DNA of 64,000 bases from Chinchilla lanigera (GCF_000276665.1 NW_004955438.1:11859237-11923236), one strand, 5' to 3'; positions 35,714-47,784 are shown, counted from the stretch's first letter. Numbers and translations: made by a program. The notes: generated by a model from the letters alone, not told the origin.

Positions 35714-37159
35714 CTGCAAAGGAAATTAAAATATGAAAGCATTAATAGAAAAGTAGACATACAGCATTACCATCATTCTTAAAAGGTTCTCATTCATTTG
35801 TTGACTTAAACATCGTGCTGACAATAGAACACCATAAAATACTCTTCAATCTTCCTTGTATTAGGTCTGACAGACCAAATGAACATGTTCTTCTTTTAGA
35901 TTATGTTGACACCATAATATAATCTTTCTCTCAAACCCATTCGAAAAAAATGAGACTCTTTTATCTTTCAGTGTCCATTTTGAAGAATACGTGTTCTCTC
36001 CTAAAAAGCTTTAATTTTTCTCAAATATTGAAGAAAAAAGTGGGCCGACATACCCACAAAACTCCATCTCTGCTCTAAAAATTAGAGTTATGTTTTTAAA
36101 CAACCTTATATTGGGACCATTTTACAAAAATGGAAAATGACCCACTTGTTTTATTCCAACTTGCTCACAAAAGAGCAACATTGACGCTTGGAAAGGAATT
36201 GTGTAATTATCTTCCCCAGGAAACAAAAGATCTCAGGCAAACAACGGGAAACTTCAGCCAGGATCCAATATTTATTTTTTGGATTCCTCAGTTCACTGCA
36301 ACATGCTCCTGCCTATAAGAATTGAACCTTTAGAAGTCAAACTTTAAAATGCAAATTTTCTAGAACTGGTCCATGGAGGGAAGCTTCCTCAGGGACTCAC
36401 TTGCAGGCTGGATGGAGGCATGTAGTTTGATCAGCATATTCAAAAAAACCTAGCTGCCTCTGAACTCTACTGGAACTATTTGGCAACAGACTGACGGGCA
36501 GTCCCTCTCTAAATGCAGGCTTTCAAGTGACGAATGTACCCAAACTGTTTGATAAAGTCATCTGTAAATATTTACTGATTTGTAAAGAAAAGAAGTTAAA
36601 TTACCCAAACCCACACCTACCCAAGCTTTCCGCCACTTTCTCACACAACTGCCACACAATAGCAAGACTAATGTTGTCTTCCGACATTTGGACAGCAAAC
36701 AAGACAACCATTTCATGGCCAAAACGTGGGCGCGAGGGGGGGAGGGGGTGTCCAAGTGGACCCCATGAAAGGAACATTAAACGTAAGTTATTTCTAAAAT
36801 CTTTAAAGCACTTTTAAAATTTATATATTATAGCCATCAGTTCAAGTACTGTTCTTGCAAACTTTATTTATTCGAATACATAAACATTTAAAATATTATC
36901 AATAACGTCAGCGCACAGCAGCACAGGTGGAATTAACTGTGTGGGGTGCACTGGGAATAGAGGAGTTGTACAAAGTCTCAGCGAGAGACTGGTGCAAGGG
37001 ACCACGCCAGTCACCCAGCCCCAGGCACAAGCCTGACATGATACGGACCTGGATCAGGCGGACCTGTCTATGCTGCACACTGATGCTCCAAGTGTAATCT
37101 GAATGTTAAAGACATGAAAAATGCCAGCTTTAGAAAATTTAATGTTCCTCCGTGGCCTT
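35714..37159 (-). other. FOXN3: FOXN3 intron, proximal part upstream of the exon
   Basis: Contains the acceptor with TTTTAATTTCCTTTGCAG and otherwise AT-rich, repeat-poor DNA. A G-rich stretch lies at 36727-36750. No other exon is seen. Confidence 0.6.
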
Positions 37160-37238
37160 TTTTTTTGGTACCGGGAATCGAACTCAGGACCTTGAGCTTG
37201 CCAGGCAGGTGCTGTGCTGCTGTGCTATCTCCCTGGGC
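37160..37238 (-). repeat. ID SINE
   Basis: GGTACCGGGAATCGAACTCA after a T run, then TTGCCAGGCAGGTGCTGTGC and TGCTATCTCCCTGGGCC. The GGTACCGG motif puts it near the young subfamily, with substitutions in the A-box half. Confidence 0.9.
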
Positions 37239-39017
37239 CATATGTGGCCTGTCTTTCTGTACATATTTTCAAGTCTAGAATGGTTCACAGAATCTGATGA
37301 GGCCTCCCAAGTAAAAGAGGCAATCACTGCCCTGGTTCTTTCTTCTTTTCCTGTGGAAAAAGCTCTGTAGCGTACTTTCTGAAGAAAGTCAAAAAGGTAA
37401 GGAGTGAAGAAATAGTTGAGGACAGGGAAGACCAAGAATTACCAAATTTGGCTAAAGTAAAACAAACCAGCAGAGCCAGTCAGCTCCTCCATCATCTGAA
37501 GGGGGTGGCCTGAGTCTATCATCAATGGCTCCCAGGGAGCACCGAGCCAGGGGACGGGCTTTTCCCTCCCATGCACACAAGCATGGCCTAAGCCACACGG
37601 AGGGCCACGGCTGAGCTGCAAGCCTTTCTACAGTGAAATTACCTCAGTCCTGAGAAAGTAAAGGCTTTTGTTTTCATCAAGGTGACTTTTAGAGAGCGTC
37701 AATTTAATCTTACACCAAAAAGACCTAAGACAAAGCAGTGAAAAGCAACGAGCCTCACAGGTAACTAACTAGAAGCCAAGAATGTGGTTTCTCCTAACCC
37801 CAACCTAAGTATCTCATTTACTATGCTACCCCACCATTCAGAAACTACCCAGAATAAACCCGCAGATTTGTGCAGAGCAACCATGAAGTAACCAAACAAG
37901 GAAGGGTGGTGTGGAGCTACACAGCCATCGCTTGCCTACAACTCATGGTACCGCAGGGAGTCTCAGCTCCCTCCCTGGTAAGAGTCACGGATGAGGCCCA
38001 GAGATGTGACAGAATATACGTAGCAAAGTGGCCTTACCTACAGGAACCCGGTGTAAGGCAAGTGGCGTCATAAAGATCTCTTCCTTGACAAAAAAAAAAA
38101 AAACATGACTGGACAATATCTCATTAACTCCACTCTGAGGCATTTTCTTCCAACAGTGCCAGTGGCAGGGGTTTCCAGCAAGTGAGGATAAAATGGCTTT
38201 CTGCTCTCACATGCTGTTGGTCTGGGCTTAGCAAGATCTTGATGAGCTTTCCAACATTCGTTATGATCATCACTCCCTTCATCTGCCTTCTATGCATCCT
38301 GCACCGCGGGCATGGGCCACTGTGACATCTCCGTTGCTCAGGAAGGCAAAGTCACTGACTCGTAACAGCATGGCTAGTAGAAGTTTCCTTTTGCCCAGGT
38401 CTTCATATTGTGGTCATTATGAGCTGAGGTTTAATTCCAAATTTGGTCGGTATGTGTGGCCAAATGTACTCTAGCACTCCTTAACTGGAGAAATGTTCTC
38501 AAACTTCGGATCATAAGAAATGGTTCCTACCTTGACCCCTTCTGCCTTTTATAGTGAGAAGTTTGCTTTTTTTTTTTTTTTTAATAAAGCAGACTCACAT
38601 TTCAGTATATCTCATACTTAGAATTTCTAGCATTCCAAAGAAAGAAAACAAACAAAATGCTTCTTAGGGACACATCCATGGGGATCCTGTCAAGGCCTCT
38701 GATCATCTTCCAGGGCCAAGAGTCAGGCTGAGCTTGGGGCACCCCACAGGCTGGTAGGGTACCTCACTGTCAAGCTTTCTCCTTGGCTTCGAGTGACAGC
38801 TCCAAATTGTACAAAGGTTTACTTGAAAACTCTAAAATGGAAATGGACAGAGGACAGGGTGCTAGGTCTCTAAGGCCAGGAAGAATGATACTGAATGCCC
38901 CTCAGAGGGAAGAGAAGGACATAATTTGATTAGAACTGTGTAATAAGTTTGAGAGGCAGAGCTTTTATAAAAATATCTGCATCTCATCTAAGACAAGAAT
39001 GTGCAACCTTTCTTTTT
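37239..39017. other. Intronic sequence without recognised genes
   Basis: No named repeat except an A run (38090-38103) and a T run (38568-38582). Short frames carry no domain. Confidence 0.45.
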
Positions 39018-39019
39018 TT

Positions 39020-39108
39020 TGGTTTTTTTTCTCCGGTACCGGGAACCGAACTCACGACCTTGTGCTTTCCAGGCAGGCGCTTTTGCCGCTGAGCTAAATC
39101 CCCAGCCC
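39020..39108 (-). repeat. Young ID SINE
   Basis: Antisense copy with CTCCGGTACCGGGAACCGAA, CTCACGACCTTGTGCTTTCC and GAGCTAAATCCCCAGCCCC. The flanking duplication CAACCTTTCTTTTTT (starts 39004 and 39109) overlaps its T tail. It has only a few differences from the other GGTACCGG copies. Confidence 0.92.
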
Positions 39109-40147
39109 CAACCTTTCTTTTTTAAATGGGAAGTAACTGAAGGCCATGCACAATTAAGTGCTAAGGAATTCAAAATAATAAAGGAAAACAAAACTGCATA
39201 TAGATATAGATATATAGATGCATTTTCCTTATGTATATGTATTTTATACTCCAAAGAAAAATAGGATGAGGAAAAAAATGAGTAAGATAAAGATGAGGCC
39301 AATTAAAAGATACCTAAAGAATAACAGACAGCGCTGTTAATATTTTTTTTAAAAAAATCAATACCCAAGAGTAAAAACAAAACAAGAAGAGTCTATATTG
39401 TAGACAGAAGTGATTAATGGAAAATGTTTTTTTAAAATAACAACAACAAAATTATATCTAACATCTAAAGGTAAAAACTTCCCCCCTAGGTCTCTGGAGA
39501 GATCTCAACCCAGGGACCATCTCTGCAGACTCATTTGTCTGTGTCACATGTCCCAGAACTGCACACCTGTACTATAAGCACTTATCAGTCAGTCTGATAG
39601 TGACCTTCAAGTCTGGGTCCTTTGCTAGGTTGAGAATTCCTGAGAGAAAGTTCCATCCTTTAAACATTGTTCATCAAACTGTGAGCCATGAAACATCATG
39701 AAATTAATGTGATCATCACAATCAGTACTATTTTAAGGGAACAGAGCAGAATCAAAACAGAATAGAATAGAATAGAAAGGACAGAACAAAACAGAACCCT
39801 CTATAGGATGTATTGTGAAATGTGTTATGTGTATATACAAGTAATTCTGATCACAAGGTAACAAGCACTTCTCCTGGGAAGCTGGGTTAATGTTGTCTAG
39901 GAATGGGTCCCAGCGTTCTTTTCCTCACAGCAAGCACTTCTGGAAATCAATCCCTCTGGTTGTAGGAATGGAGCACATACTCAATGTGATGCTCAGAAGT
40001 TGCGCTTGGAGAAAACAAAGAGGTAGGACCCAAATGGAGGAGGGAGCTGGGTATGTATTCTTGAATTGAAATGATACCTTTTGATGTCTCTCTTCTGCCT
40101 TTTCTGAGGATGGCTCCAACACTACCCACCTCATTCACTGGCTTGTC
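39109..40147. other. AT-rich intronic sequence, short GAATA repeat
   Basis: Contains TAGATATAGATATATAGATG (39200-39219) and (AATAG)n at 39761-39776. No gene is seen. Confidence 0.5.
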
Positions 40148-40202
40148 TATCCATTCGCTCATGCATTCATTAATTCATTCATCCATCCATCCATTCATTC
40201 AT
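40148..40202. repeat. (ATTC)n/(ATCC)n microsatellite
   Basis: ATTCATTCATCCATCCATCC and neighbouring units. It is followed by an L2-like antisense stretch (ACCATTACCTGCCAGGTACC, CTGCCCGCCCTCATGAAGTG) to about 40320. Confidence 0.9.
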
Positions 40203-40320
40203 AGGGCACCATTACCTGCCAGGTACCACGGAGGACAGGAGGACAAGGTAAGAAAGAAAAACACCACAAAACAGTGACTGCCCGCCCTCATGAAGTGTGG
40301 ATTCCAGAGGGGAAAGACCA

Positions 40321-40879
40321 CAGTGAGTAGAATAGGAAATAAATAACAAAATCATAACAGACGGTACTACCTGCTGGGAAGGAAATAGAGACTGATGAGA
40401 TAAAAGACAGGAAGCTGCTGCTGGGTGGACAATAAATGGGTTGGAAGAGGCAAGAGGGCCTGCAGAGATGTGTCTGGATCCGCGACAGCATCCAGGCCCA
40501 AGATGACCGTGGGGCGTTGGCTCAGGTGAGGGCAGTGGGGGTAGAGAGGGACAAGTTCAGATCATAGTGCATAACCTGGTGGGCCTGGGAACGGGTTAGA
40601 AGTAGCAAAGACAGAAAAAAGAAAACTAAAGGTTTAGTCTGAGTTTTCACTGGGTCCAAAACTGGGCGATGGGGAAAATCCATCGTTTTATTGAACATAT
40701 CCTCTTTGAGACTGCCGGTCTATTAAGATCTCCCGAGTAAGGCACTGGAAAGAACTTACTGGACACAGCCACCCATCGTGCCTCCGCTCTACCCTCACGA
40801 CCCCCACCTTTTCAGCGAAAGCTCAGCAGCATGAAAGGAAGATCGGAGGTGGTCTGGCTTTTGAGGTTTAATAGCAACT
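40321..40879. other. Intronic sequence without recognised repeats
   Basis: Nothing assignable beyond the L2-like flank. Confidence 0.4.
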
Positions 40880-41090
40880 GGTTTCTCTACAGCAAGGGTT
40901 GGTCAAATTATCTTGAAAGTGCCAGAGGGGTTATATTTTCATCTTTGTAGGTCACCTGGTCTCTGTTGTGACAACTCAACTCTGCCGTTACAACACAAGA
41001 GCAATCAGAGACGGCTGTGCTGCCATAAGACTTTATTTACAAAAACAAAGTCCACAGTTTGCTGTCCTCTGGCCCGCAGCTCAGTACTTG
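40880..41090 (+). mobile_element. hAT fossil, Charlie1-like
   Basis: The series CAAGGGTTGGTCAAATTATC, TTTGTAGGTCACCTGGTCTC, TGTGACAACTCAACTCTGCC and AAGACTTTATTTACAAAAAC followed by CTCTGGCCCGCAG is the well-known order of an ancient hAT-Charlie element. Non-coding. Confidence 0.8.
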
Positions 41091-41534
41091 CACTCAGGAC
41101 TCAGACTTAAAAGCTCTATGGTTCTGAGAATTAAGGAACCAGGTAAAGGATCTTTGGAGGCTAAGATAAGAGATTTGGGCCTGGTTCTGTGCAACTGCTA
41201 GAAAAGAGCGCCAATAAAACTGTAAGTCAAGTGCTGCAAAGGAAGAGAGATACCTGGGAGACACAGACTAGGATAAGTTAAGCCCCTCAGCAGTAAGAAC
41301 ACTGTGTATCGGCCTGTGCTCACTATCACTGCCCAGAGCAAGCACTATATATGTGCAGTTTACTTTCCTTCCCTGGGTCTACTTCCTGCTCCATGAATCA
41401 TGTGATCAGAACAGATCATCCCAAAGTCCCATCATTCTACGCTCTGTGAATACACCATACAGGACCCATCATCAACACTACCATTTAGCGGAGCCAGGAC
41501 CTCATATCCGTAGAGTCAGCGGAAGCACATTATT
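41091..41534. other. Intronic sequence without recognised genes
   Basis: Nothing assignable. Confidence 0.4.
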
Positions 41535-41715
41535 ACACTTTCAACTTCCCAGCTGTGGGTCCTTAAGCAAGGTACTTAACTGCTCTGAGCGTCGGTTTCC
41601 TCATCTATAAAATGCAAGCGGTATAATAATACCTGCTCTACAAGACTGTTGTAAGGATTCAATGAGATTAATACTGTACTAGGCACATAGTAATTAACTC
41701 TCATTGTGATGAAGG
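41535..41715 (+). repeat. MIR SINE
   Basis: CCAGCTGTGGGTCCTTAAGC, TTAACTGCTCTGAGCGTCGG, TTTCCTCATCTATAAAATGC and TAGGCACATAGTAATTAAC appear in sense order. Confidence 0.9.
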
Positions 41716-42988
41716 TAATGAAAATATTAAATAGCCAGCTCCAAACTATGCAGTCCCTGCCCTGATGAATCAGGTACTTGTCAAATTATGAAACGATGTG
41801 AATTTCACCAGGAAAAAAAAAAAAAACCACTGTACACTGCTACTTGTTTTCCATTGTCTGACAGTGCTTTTCTTGGTCCAAAGGAAGCGTTCTGCATCAG
41901 ATGCATTAAGGTGGAAGCAGAGTGCAAATGCAAGGATCAAAATAGAACAAAGCAAAGAACTGGAGTCAGGAGGGACGTGGGGCCTGGAGAAAGCCACTGG
42001 CTCTGAGTCACATCTTCTCCCTCTGTCACAGCCCCCCGGGTGCCTCAGAGTTATGATCATCACTTTCGTAACAGAGGTCCCTCCTTCCCACAGTTGAAAG
42101 GTCCTGTCCTCCAGGGTGCTCTGGGCAGGGAGAAGCAAGGCCTGATTTAGAGGAGAAAGCTGGGCGGGCAGCCAGGAGGAAGAATCAACCTCAGAGGAGG
42201 GAACGGTCTCCTAGCTGGGGTGGCTGTGCCTCAGCACCCTTGTGCCCCCAGGCATCCCAGGGCTGCCCTGGAAGTTGGAACTGATAAGATCCACTCATTT
42301 GTCACCAAATGACACTCGGAGAGGGGACTCCAGAGTGAGCATTTCCATCGCAGTGCCATTCTGCGTGGCACACACAAACTTCCCCAGGATCTGGGAGTCA
42401 GGCTTGCAGTCTCGTGGGCAGCCCGGGTTTCTTTCACTATGGATACTTCACTCACTCCAGGGGCTCCCCAGTGCAGCCTCCTGTACCCCACCCGGAGTGG
42501 CCTCTCCTCCTCCCCCCAAGCTGGCTCCTCCTCTTTTCTGACCCAGCTCCTGCTGAGCTCCTCAAGGCCAAGCTGGCCTTAAAGGAAATAGGGAAGGAGG
42601 GAAGACAGAGGGCTGAGGAAGGGCAATAGGAGGAGTATGGCAGGGAGAGGCCAGAAGTCATCCTCAGTACCCACCACACCACCAGACCACAATCCCGACT
42701 TCACCGGGCCACAGACCCACTCAAACAGCCATGGCCCCAAGGAAAGGATGCCTCCTGCATCTCCTCTTGAAGCAGATCAATTCAGTGGAAAGAGCTGCTA
42801 GGGTGAGGCCCCGGGCAGGGTGCTGAGACCCAGAGGCAGGGTCTATATTCTCAGGATATAGAAGTTCTAGAAGATAGACCATAAGTGCTCTGATGACATA
42901 AGCTAGTCAAGGGTTGTGGGACAACAGAAGAGAGAAAAGATGAGGCCTGAGAGAGAGGAAAGCGCTAAAACCGCACACACAGGTTGTA
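41716..42988. other. Intronic sequence, GC-richer, no recognised gene
   Basis: Open frames of 99 and 122 codons (42242-42541 plus, 41770-42138 minus) have no domain. Part of a dispersed repeat (42847-42935) also occurs at 44101-44184. Confidence 0.45.
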
Positions 42989-43041
42989 CATACACACACA
43001 CACACACACACTCACACACACACTCACACACACATACACAC
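42989..43041. repeat. (CA)n microsatellite
   Basis: CACACA runs with CTCACA interruptions. It creates the His/Thr-rich starts of the 182-codon and 173-codon plus frames (42916-43464 and 42984-43505), which are therefore not credible genes. Confidence 0.95.
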
Positions 43042-43461
43042 GGACTCTCACACCAGCCTCCAGCGGACCTGCTGGTTCCCATGGCGGCTGTTCAAGGCAA
43101 CCCCTTCTCCTCCACCTGGGCCACCCCACCGGGACCCACCAGCCTCCGGGACACTGGGCTCTCCTCACAAACCTCCCCACCTGGCCACCATCCACCTGCA
43201 CAGAGTCCCCTCCTCAGGGTCACACTTTCTATCTTCCAAGATGGGGAGAGCCAAACACCACAGACCAACTCCTGCCCCCTGAGAGGGACAAGGGCACTGC
43301 CAATGCTTTCCTGGAGAAGAGTAAGGAAAACACTCCTGTGCACAGGGAGCTCAACCTGTATAGTTCTTGTCTATACTGCTCAACTGCTGTGTTTCTGGGG
43401 GAACTCTTGGATTTCAGTGTCTATACTTGTGGGGTTTTCTGTTTTTGTTTTGCTTTGTTTG

Positions 43462-43603
43462 TAGTTTTGAGACAGAGTTTCACTATGCAGTTCAGACTGG
43501 CCTAGAACTCACTTTGTAAAGCAGGCTGGCCTCAAACTCATCAATCCTCCTACCTCAGCCTCCTGAGCACTGGAATTACAGGTGTGCACCACCAGGCCTG
43601 GCC
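43462..43603 (-). repeat. B1 SINE
   Basis: Antisense: TTTTGAGACAGAGTTTCACT, GGCCTAGAACTCACTTTGTA, ACCTCAGCCTCCTGAGCACT and CACCACCAGGCCTGGCC. Confidence 0.93.
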
Positions 43604-43864
43604 TCTACACCTGTTTCTTACAGATGATGCTCTCTTCCCAAGAGTCACCTTGGGTTTCTTGGGATAAAAAGCTGTACAACGAACCTAATTCCATATCCAA
43701 CATGTAAGGAGCAGTTAATGTACTTAATTATCCTCTTTGCCAGAGAGGGGCACAAAAGTTAGATGATATGGAGGAAGGACACAGAGAAAGGTTATTCTAA
43801 CACATGACCATGGTGTCCTGGCACTGGCTTCCAAATGGGTGAGGGAGAATCACAACAAAATGTT

Positions 43865-44020
43865 TAGCTGGGCATGGTGGCACACACCTGTAATCCCAGC
43901 ACTCGGGAGGCTGAGGCAGGAGGATTGCCACAAATTTGAGGCCAGCCTGGGCTACATAGTGACTTCAGGGACAGCCTGAACTATCCAGCGAGATCCTGTC
44001 TCAAAAAAGAAAAAAAAGTT
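43865..44020 (+). repeat. B1 SINE
   Basis: AGCTGGGCATGGTGGCACAC, TGTAATCCCAGCACTCGGGA, GGCCAGCCTGGGCTACATAG and GCGAGATCCTGTCTCAAAA, with the internal duplication. Confidence 0.95.
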
Positions 44021-44074
44021 CACAGTCCGGGATTCCTAAAGGCATTTAGGTTCTATCTAACATTCTGTCTAATC

Positions 44075-44094
44075 TTAACCCTAACCCTAACCCT
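44075..44094. repeat. Short telomere-like array
   Basis: TTAACCCTAACCCTAACCCT: three CCCTAA-type units in tandem. A two-unit copy, TACCCTAACCCTAA, lies at 44219-44232, about 125 bp away. Confidence 0.9.
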
Positions 44095-44100
44095 GATAAT

Positions 44101-44184
44101 CCCAGCTAGAAATTCTGGTGGAAGACAGACAATAAGCACTCTGAAAGATGACATACTAAAGGGCTGTGGGACCGCAGAGGAGAG
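44101..44184. repeat. Dispersed repeat shared with 42847-42935
   Basis: TAGAAATTCTGGTGGAAGAC with GACAATAAGCACTCTGA and GGGCTGTGGGACCGCAGAGG here pairs with TAGAAGTTCTAGAAGATAG, CATAAGTGCTCTGATGACAT and GGGTTGTGGGACAACAGAAG at the other site. The family is unnamed to me; it may be an old LINE or LTR tail. Confidence 0.65.
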
Positions 44185-44232
44185 TTACACCATTTTAGAG
44201 GAAGCACTTCACAACTCTTACCCTAACCCTAA

Positions 44233-45005
44233 AGCTCTGTCCTTTATACTGTAAAGATACCAGGGGTAACTAGTAAATTTTGAAAGTATTAAAATGATCA
44301 TCTAAGGAACCAGCCAAGCACAGGAAAGAGGAAATCGAAAGAAAGAAAAAGCAAAACTGATTACAACTAATTTTTGCTAGCTACCTCACGGTTCATTCCT
44401 GTCATAGGCAATTATTCCAGAAATGAAAATTTTTAAGAAATTTTCTAACAAGTTTCCAATCTTTTAAATATCTAACTCGCTGTCTAATTGTGCATCTGTT
44501 TCCCCAAAAGCAGAAGGAAGGACAGACAGAGAGATTATAATCTCTAGCCAGAGGCCCCAGGCCAGTGAGCCCCGTGCCCCGCCAGCTCCAACCCTGGGCG
44601 GGGCCTCTGTGGCAGGGAGGACCAGGGAACCCTATCAGGGCTGGATGCCTAATCCCTGATAATCTCAGCCAGGGAACATTCCAAACTCACTCACGCTGTG
44701 TCCTCTAAATATCAGATACACAAATCGGCTCCACTCCTGCTGTAATCTTGCTGTTATTTTACAGACGTGTTCTAAAAGCTGGAAATCTGGAAATCACAAT
44801 GACCAGGTCACTTGTGTGATATTCAGATACAGAGTTTGGTGACGAGGTGAACGCCCCCTCACTCTTGCAGGGCTCAGACACCTCGGAAGACACTCTGTTC
44901 ACACACTTCCACAGTGCTGTGTTCGTGCACACATGGTATGGAAGGCACTGTTTAAAGCACAAGGAAAAGGATTGGAAATGCTTCATTTATAGTGGAGAAG
45001 TTGGG

Positions 45006-45007
<2 letters not shown>
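44233..45007. other. Intronic sequence without recognised repeats
   Basis: Nothing assignable; the 75-codon frames are unremarkable. Confidence 0.4.

Positions 45008-45047
<40 letters not shown>
45008..45047. repeat. (TG)n microsatellite
   Basis: About 20 perfect TG units, likely polymorphic. Confidence 0.97.
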
Positions 45048-45050
<3 letters not shown>

Positions 45051-45388
45051 AATCTACACAGGAAGAATCGGTAATCTTCTTGCATTAACACCTAAATAAA
45101 ACCAAAATAATCCCCAAATCTGGCTAAAACCAAATTAATCCCTGGGAGAAATCTGTTGTGGGGGGAGTCCAGTGGGGTTGGGAATCACACAAAGACCAGC
45201 TGATCAGAATAAACCAGAGCTCTGGTCTCATAGGGACCTCTGCCCCTTTACCCTACAATCCAGCTGTTTTTTCCTCCTGCTCCGACATCCATCAGTGTCA
45301 CTTCCACAGGGTCAAACCCAGCAAGCACATCTCACCAAAGCCGTCAGATGGGTACGTGTTTGTTTGGGTTGGAAAGAGTTACTTTTGA

Positions 45389-45481
45389 GGGCTGGGGATA
45401 TAGCTCAGCGGCACAGTGCCTGCCTGGCAAGCACAAGGTCCTGAGTTCAATTACCGGTACCCAAGAGAAAAAAAAAAAAAA
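45389..45481 (+). repeat. ID SINE with perfect target duplication
   Basis: GGGCTGGGGATATAGCTCAG to ATTACCGGTACCC plus an A tail, flanked by the 12-bp duplication AGTTACTTTTGA (45377-45388 and 45482-45493). Confidence 0.95.
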
Positions 45482-46340
45482 AGTTACTTTTGAACTCTCT
45501 AGACTATCTTTCCTGACAGCCAAGAATAGTTCAGAGCTTGTGCACCGACAACAATCAATAATAAGATGATCCCCAAAAGTCAAAAGATGTTTACTCATAA
45601 ATACTGTCAAAGGATACACTGGCAAGATCTAATAAAGAAAAGGGAACACACACGCACGAGCGCATGCACACGTACACCCACACACATGCACACCCGCATA
45701 CTCCAACTCAGAAGGCCAAAGAACCGGCTTCTTTAAAATGATTGTTTTTATCCAACTAAATCATAGGATTCTCGTAAAGTAATTTCACTACTCTTTCCCA
45801 GGAAAACCTTCAGTCAAAAAAAAAAAAGTGGGGGCGGGGCGGGGTGGTGTTTAAGTACTCTGCAACCACAAACACAGAACGCGACCCAGGCAGGCAAAAA
45901 AAGGGCACAGAAACAGAAGTTTTAAAAAATTCTAATTGGTTTTTTTCCTTTCTTTCCAGTGTTTTAACCTATTGTTGCTTTTTCTTGTTTTATTTCATTG
46001 ACACAACTTCCAGAAAAAATGCCGAATAGTGCTTATAGTAGTACGCGTGCATCTCCGTCTTATTTCTGAATTTTTGATATTACACCTTGCGGTATCTTTC
46101 TTGCTGAAAACTTTGTTAAAGCTGGTGTCTACAGCTTGCAAAGCTCTGTATTTTAGGGGAAAAAAAAGAAAAGAATGCAAACGTTCACAAAGCACAAAAC
46201 ACACCAGAAGTACAAGAAGTTCATCACCATGCACACTTCTAATACCAGCCTGGCTACACCCACTTTAAAGAGCCAAACAACTACTCAAATGAGTTCCAGA
46301 CACTGTGGCAGAAAACCCTCTACTCACATACACACATTCA
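45482..46340. other. Intronic sequence with a GC-box run
   Basis: Holds A-rich and CA-rich stretches and a GGGGGCGGGGCGGGGTGG run at 45830-45847 just after an A run. No gene is seen. Confidence 0.5.
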
Positions 46341-46448
46341 GGGGCTGGGGATTTAGCTCAGCGGCAAAGCGCCTGCCTGGCAAGCGCAAGGTCGTGAGTT
46401 TGGTTCCCGGTACCGGAGAAAAACCAAAAAAAAAAAAAAAAGATCACA
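46341..46448 (+). repeat. Young ID SINE
   Basis: GGGGCTGGGGATTTAGCTCA to GGTACCGGAGAAAAACC plus an A run. Its core differs from the copy at 54719 by a single base. It is flanked by the 17-bp duplication TCACATACACACATTCA (46324-46340 and 46449-46465), with a short extra GATCACAT before the right copy. Confidence 0.95.
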
Positions 46449-46465
46449 TCACATACACACATTCA

Positions 46466-47318
46466 GGCTCTATGGAGAGATAAACAAATTCACCCTGGCC
46501 ATGTACCTGCTAAGAACTTCATTACCGAAACTGGGACACCACATTTAAAAGGTTTTATCTGTCACCTGCCGTGCAACAGAAATATCCAATGGTGTGATCA
46601 AGTGGTCTGGAACGTGGATATATTCCTCCTTCTTTAAGTAACAGTTCTTGCCACGCACTCACAATCTTAAAATTGCGTGAGCAAATTTCAAAAAGACCAA
46701 ATGGTAGAATCAAAGATGCGTACTAACCTGCCCTTTCCCGGCCTTTTTAAAAAAAGTTTACAAGGCAAGTGGACTTGAAGCTAGTAAATATAACAAGAAG
46801 AAAAAGTCACCATTCATTATTCTTCTATAAATGAAAACTTCATTAATTTAAAAGTTCACCAGCCAATAGAGGACTTTATGAATATAAGAAGTGGAGAGGG
46901 AGGAGCTGGTGGCCAGTGATGGCTCTGGACTGAGCTTGCACTCTACCTTCTTTCAGGTGATTCAGTGCTGCCGATGATAACAGGGGTAATAATGTTTGCC
47001 GGAGGGTAATGAGGCACCTGGGTCTGACTTACACAAACACCCTTGCTTAGGTTACAGCTGGCCACCTTGTGCCACTTTATCTTCTGGTTGTCCAGTTACT
47101 CATGTATTTTTAAATGTTCCAATATGATCTTATCTAATTGGCACATATAATTTGATCGCCTTATTTCCATAACTAAAAGTTGCTAAAGTACTTGGCCAGG
47201 TAAAAGTTACAGTTACAGGATAGGTACACAGGCAGGAGAGTCTCACAATTAGTCTTTTGTTTAAAACAAAAAAAATCATAGGACCCAGGCTTTCTCAATA
47301 TAACAAGGAAATTGAGGA
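46466..47318. other. Intronic sequence without recognised repeats
   Basis: Nothing assignable. Confidence 0.4.
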
Positions 47319-47388
47319 TGCTGTGCTGTGCTGTGCTGTGTGTGTTGTGTTGTGTTCTGTTGTGCTATGTTGTTTTGCTCTGTTTTGT
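47319..47388. repeat. (TGCTG)n/(TGTTT)n simple repeat
   Basis: GCTGTGCTGTGCTGTGCTGTG grades into TGTTGTGTTGTG and GTTTTG units. Confidence 0.9.
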
Positions 47389-47390
47389 TT

Positions 47391-47462
47391 TGCACCAGTG
47401 ATTGAACCCAGGGCCTCATGCATGCTAGGCAAGCGCTCTACCACTAAGCGACATCCCTAGTT
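47391..47462 (-). repeat. ID SINE
   Basis: CAGTGATTGAACCCAGGGCC, TGCATGCTAGGCAAGCGCTC and TACCACTAAGCGACATCCC, an antisense ID resembling older subfamilies. Confidence 0.88.
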
Positions 47463-47784
47463 CAGACACTGAGTTACCTGTTTTTTAAGAAGTAGCCACT
47501 GGCTGCAGCAAACCTGGGATCCACCTTCCCTGTTGTTTTACAGGGCCCTTCCCAAGGTCCTGAGCTTTGGATCCAGCTTCTAACTACAGCATTTGGAAAC
47601 TTCCTGATCCAGTTTTTAAAGAAATTTCCTTTCTAATGTCTCTAAACTCTAGCACAACTATTCCAACAGTAAAGAACAACCTCCAACAAATGGAGTTTGT
47701 ACACAGATGCACCCACCACACTGTGGCACCACTCTGCGAAGACAGATCTGAAACCACCCAGACCCAAGTAGGAGAAGCTGAACC
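47463..47784. other. Intronic sequence without recognised genes
   Basis: Nothing assignable; the 139-codon plus frame (47567-47986) runs into the next SINE. Confidence 0.45.

Noticed and set aside
42916..43505. Two overlapping plus frames of 182 and 173 codons
   Set aside because: They are extended by a CA microsatellite (His/Thr repeats in one, Tyr/Thr in the other) and end in a B1 SINE.
46341..46440. tRNA-like sequence with A-box and B-box motifs
   Set aside because: It is an ID SINE: it lacks a complete cloverleaf, has an A-rich tail and sits between target duplications.
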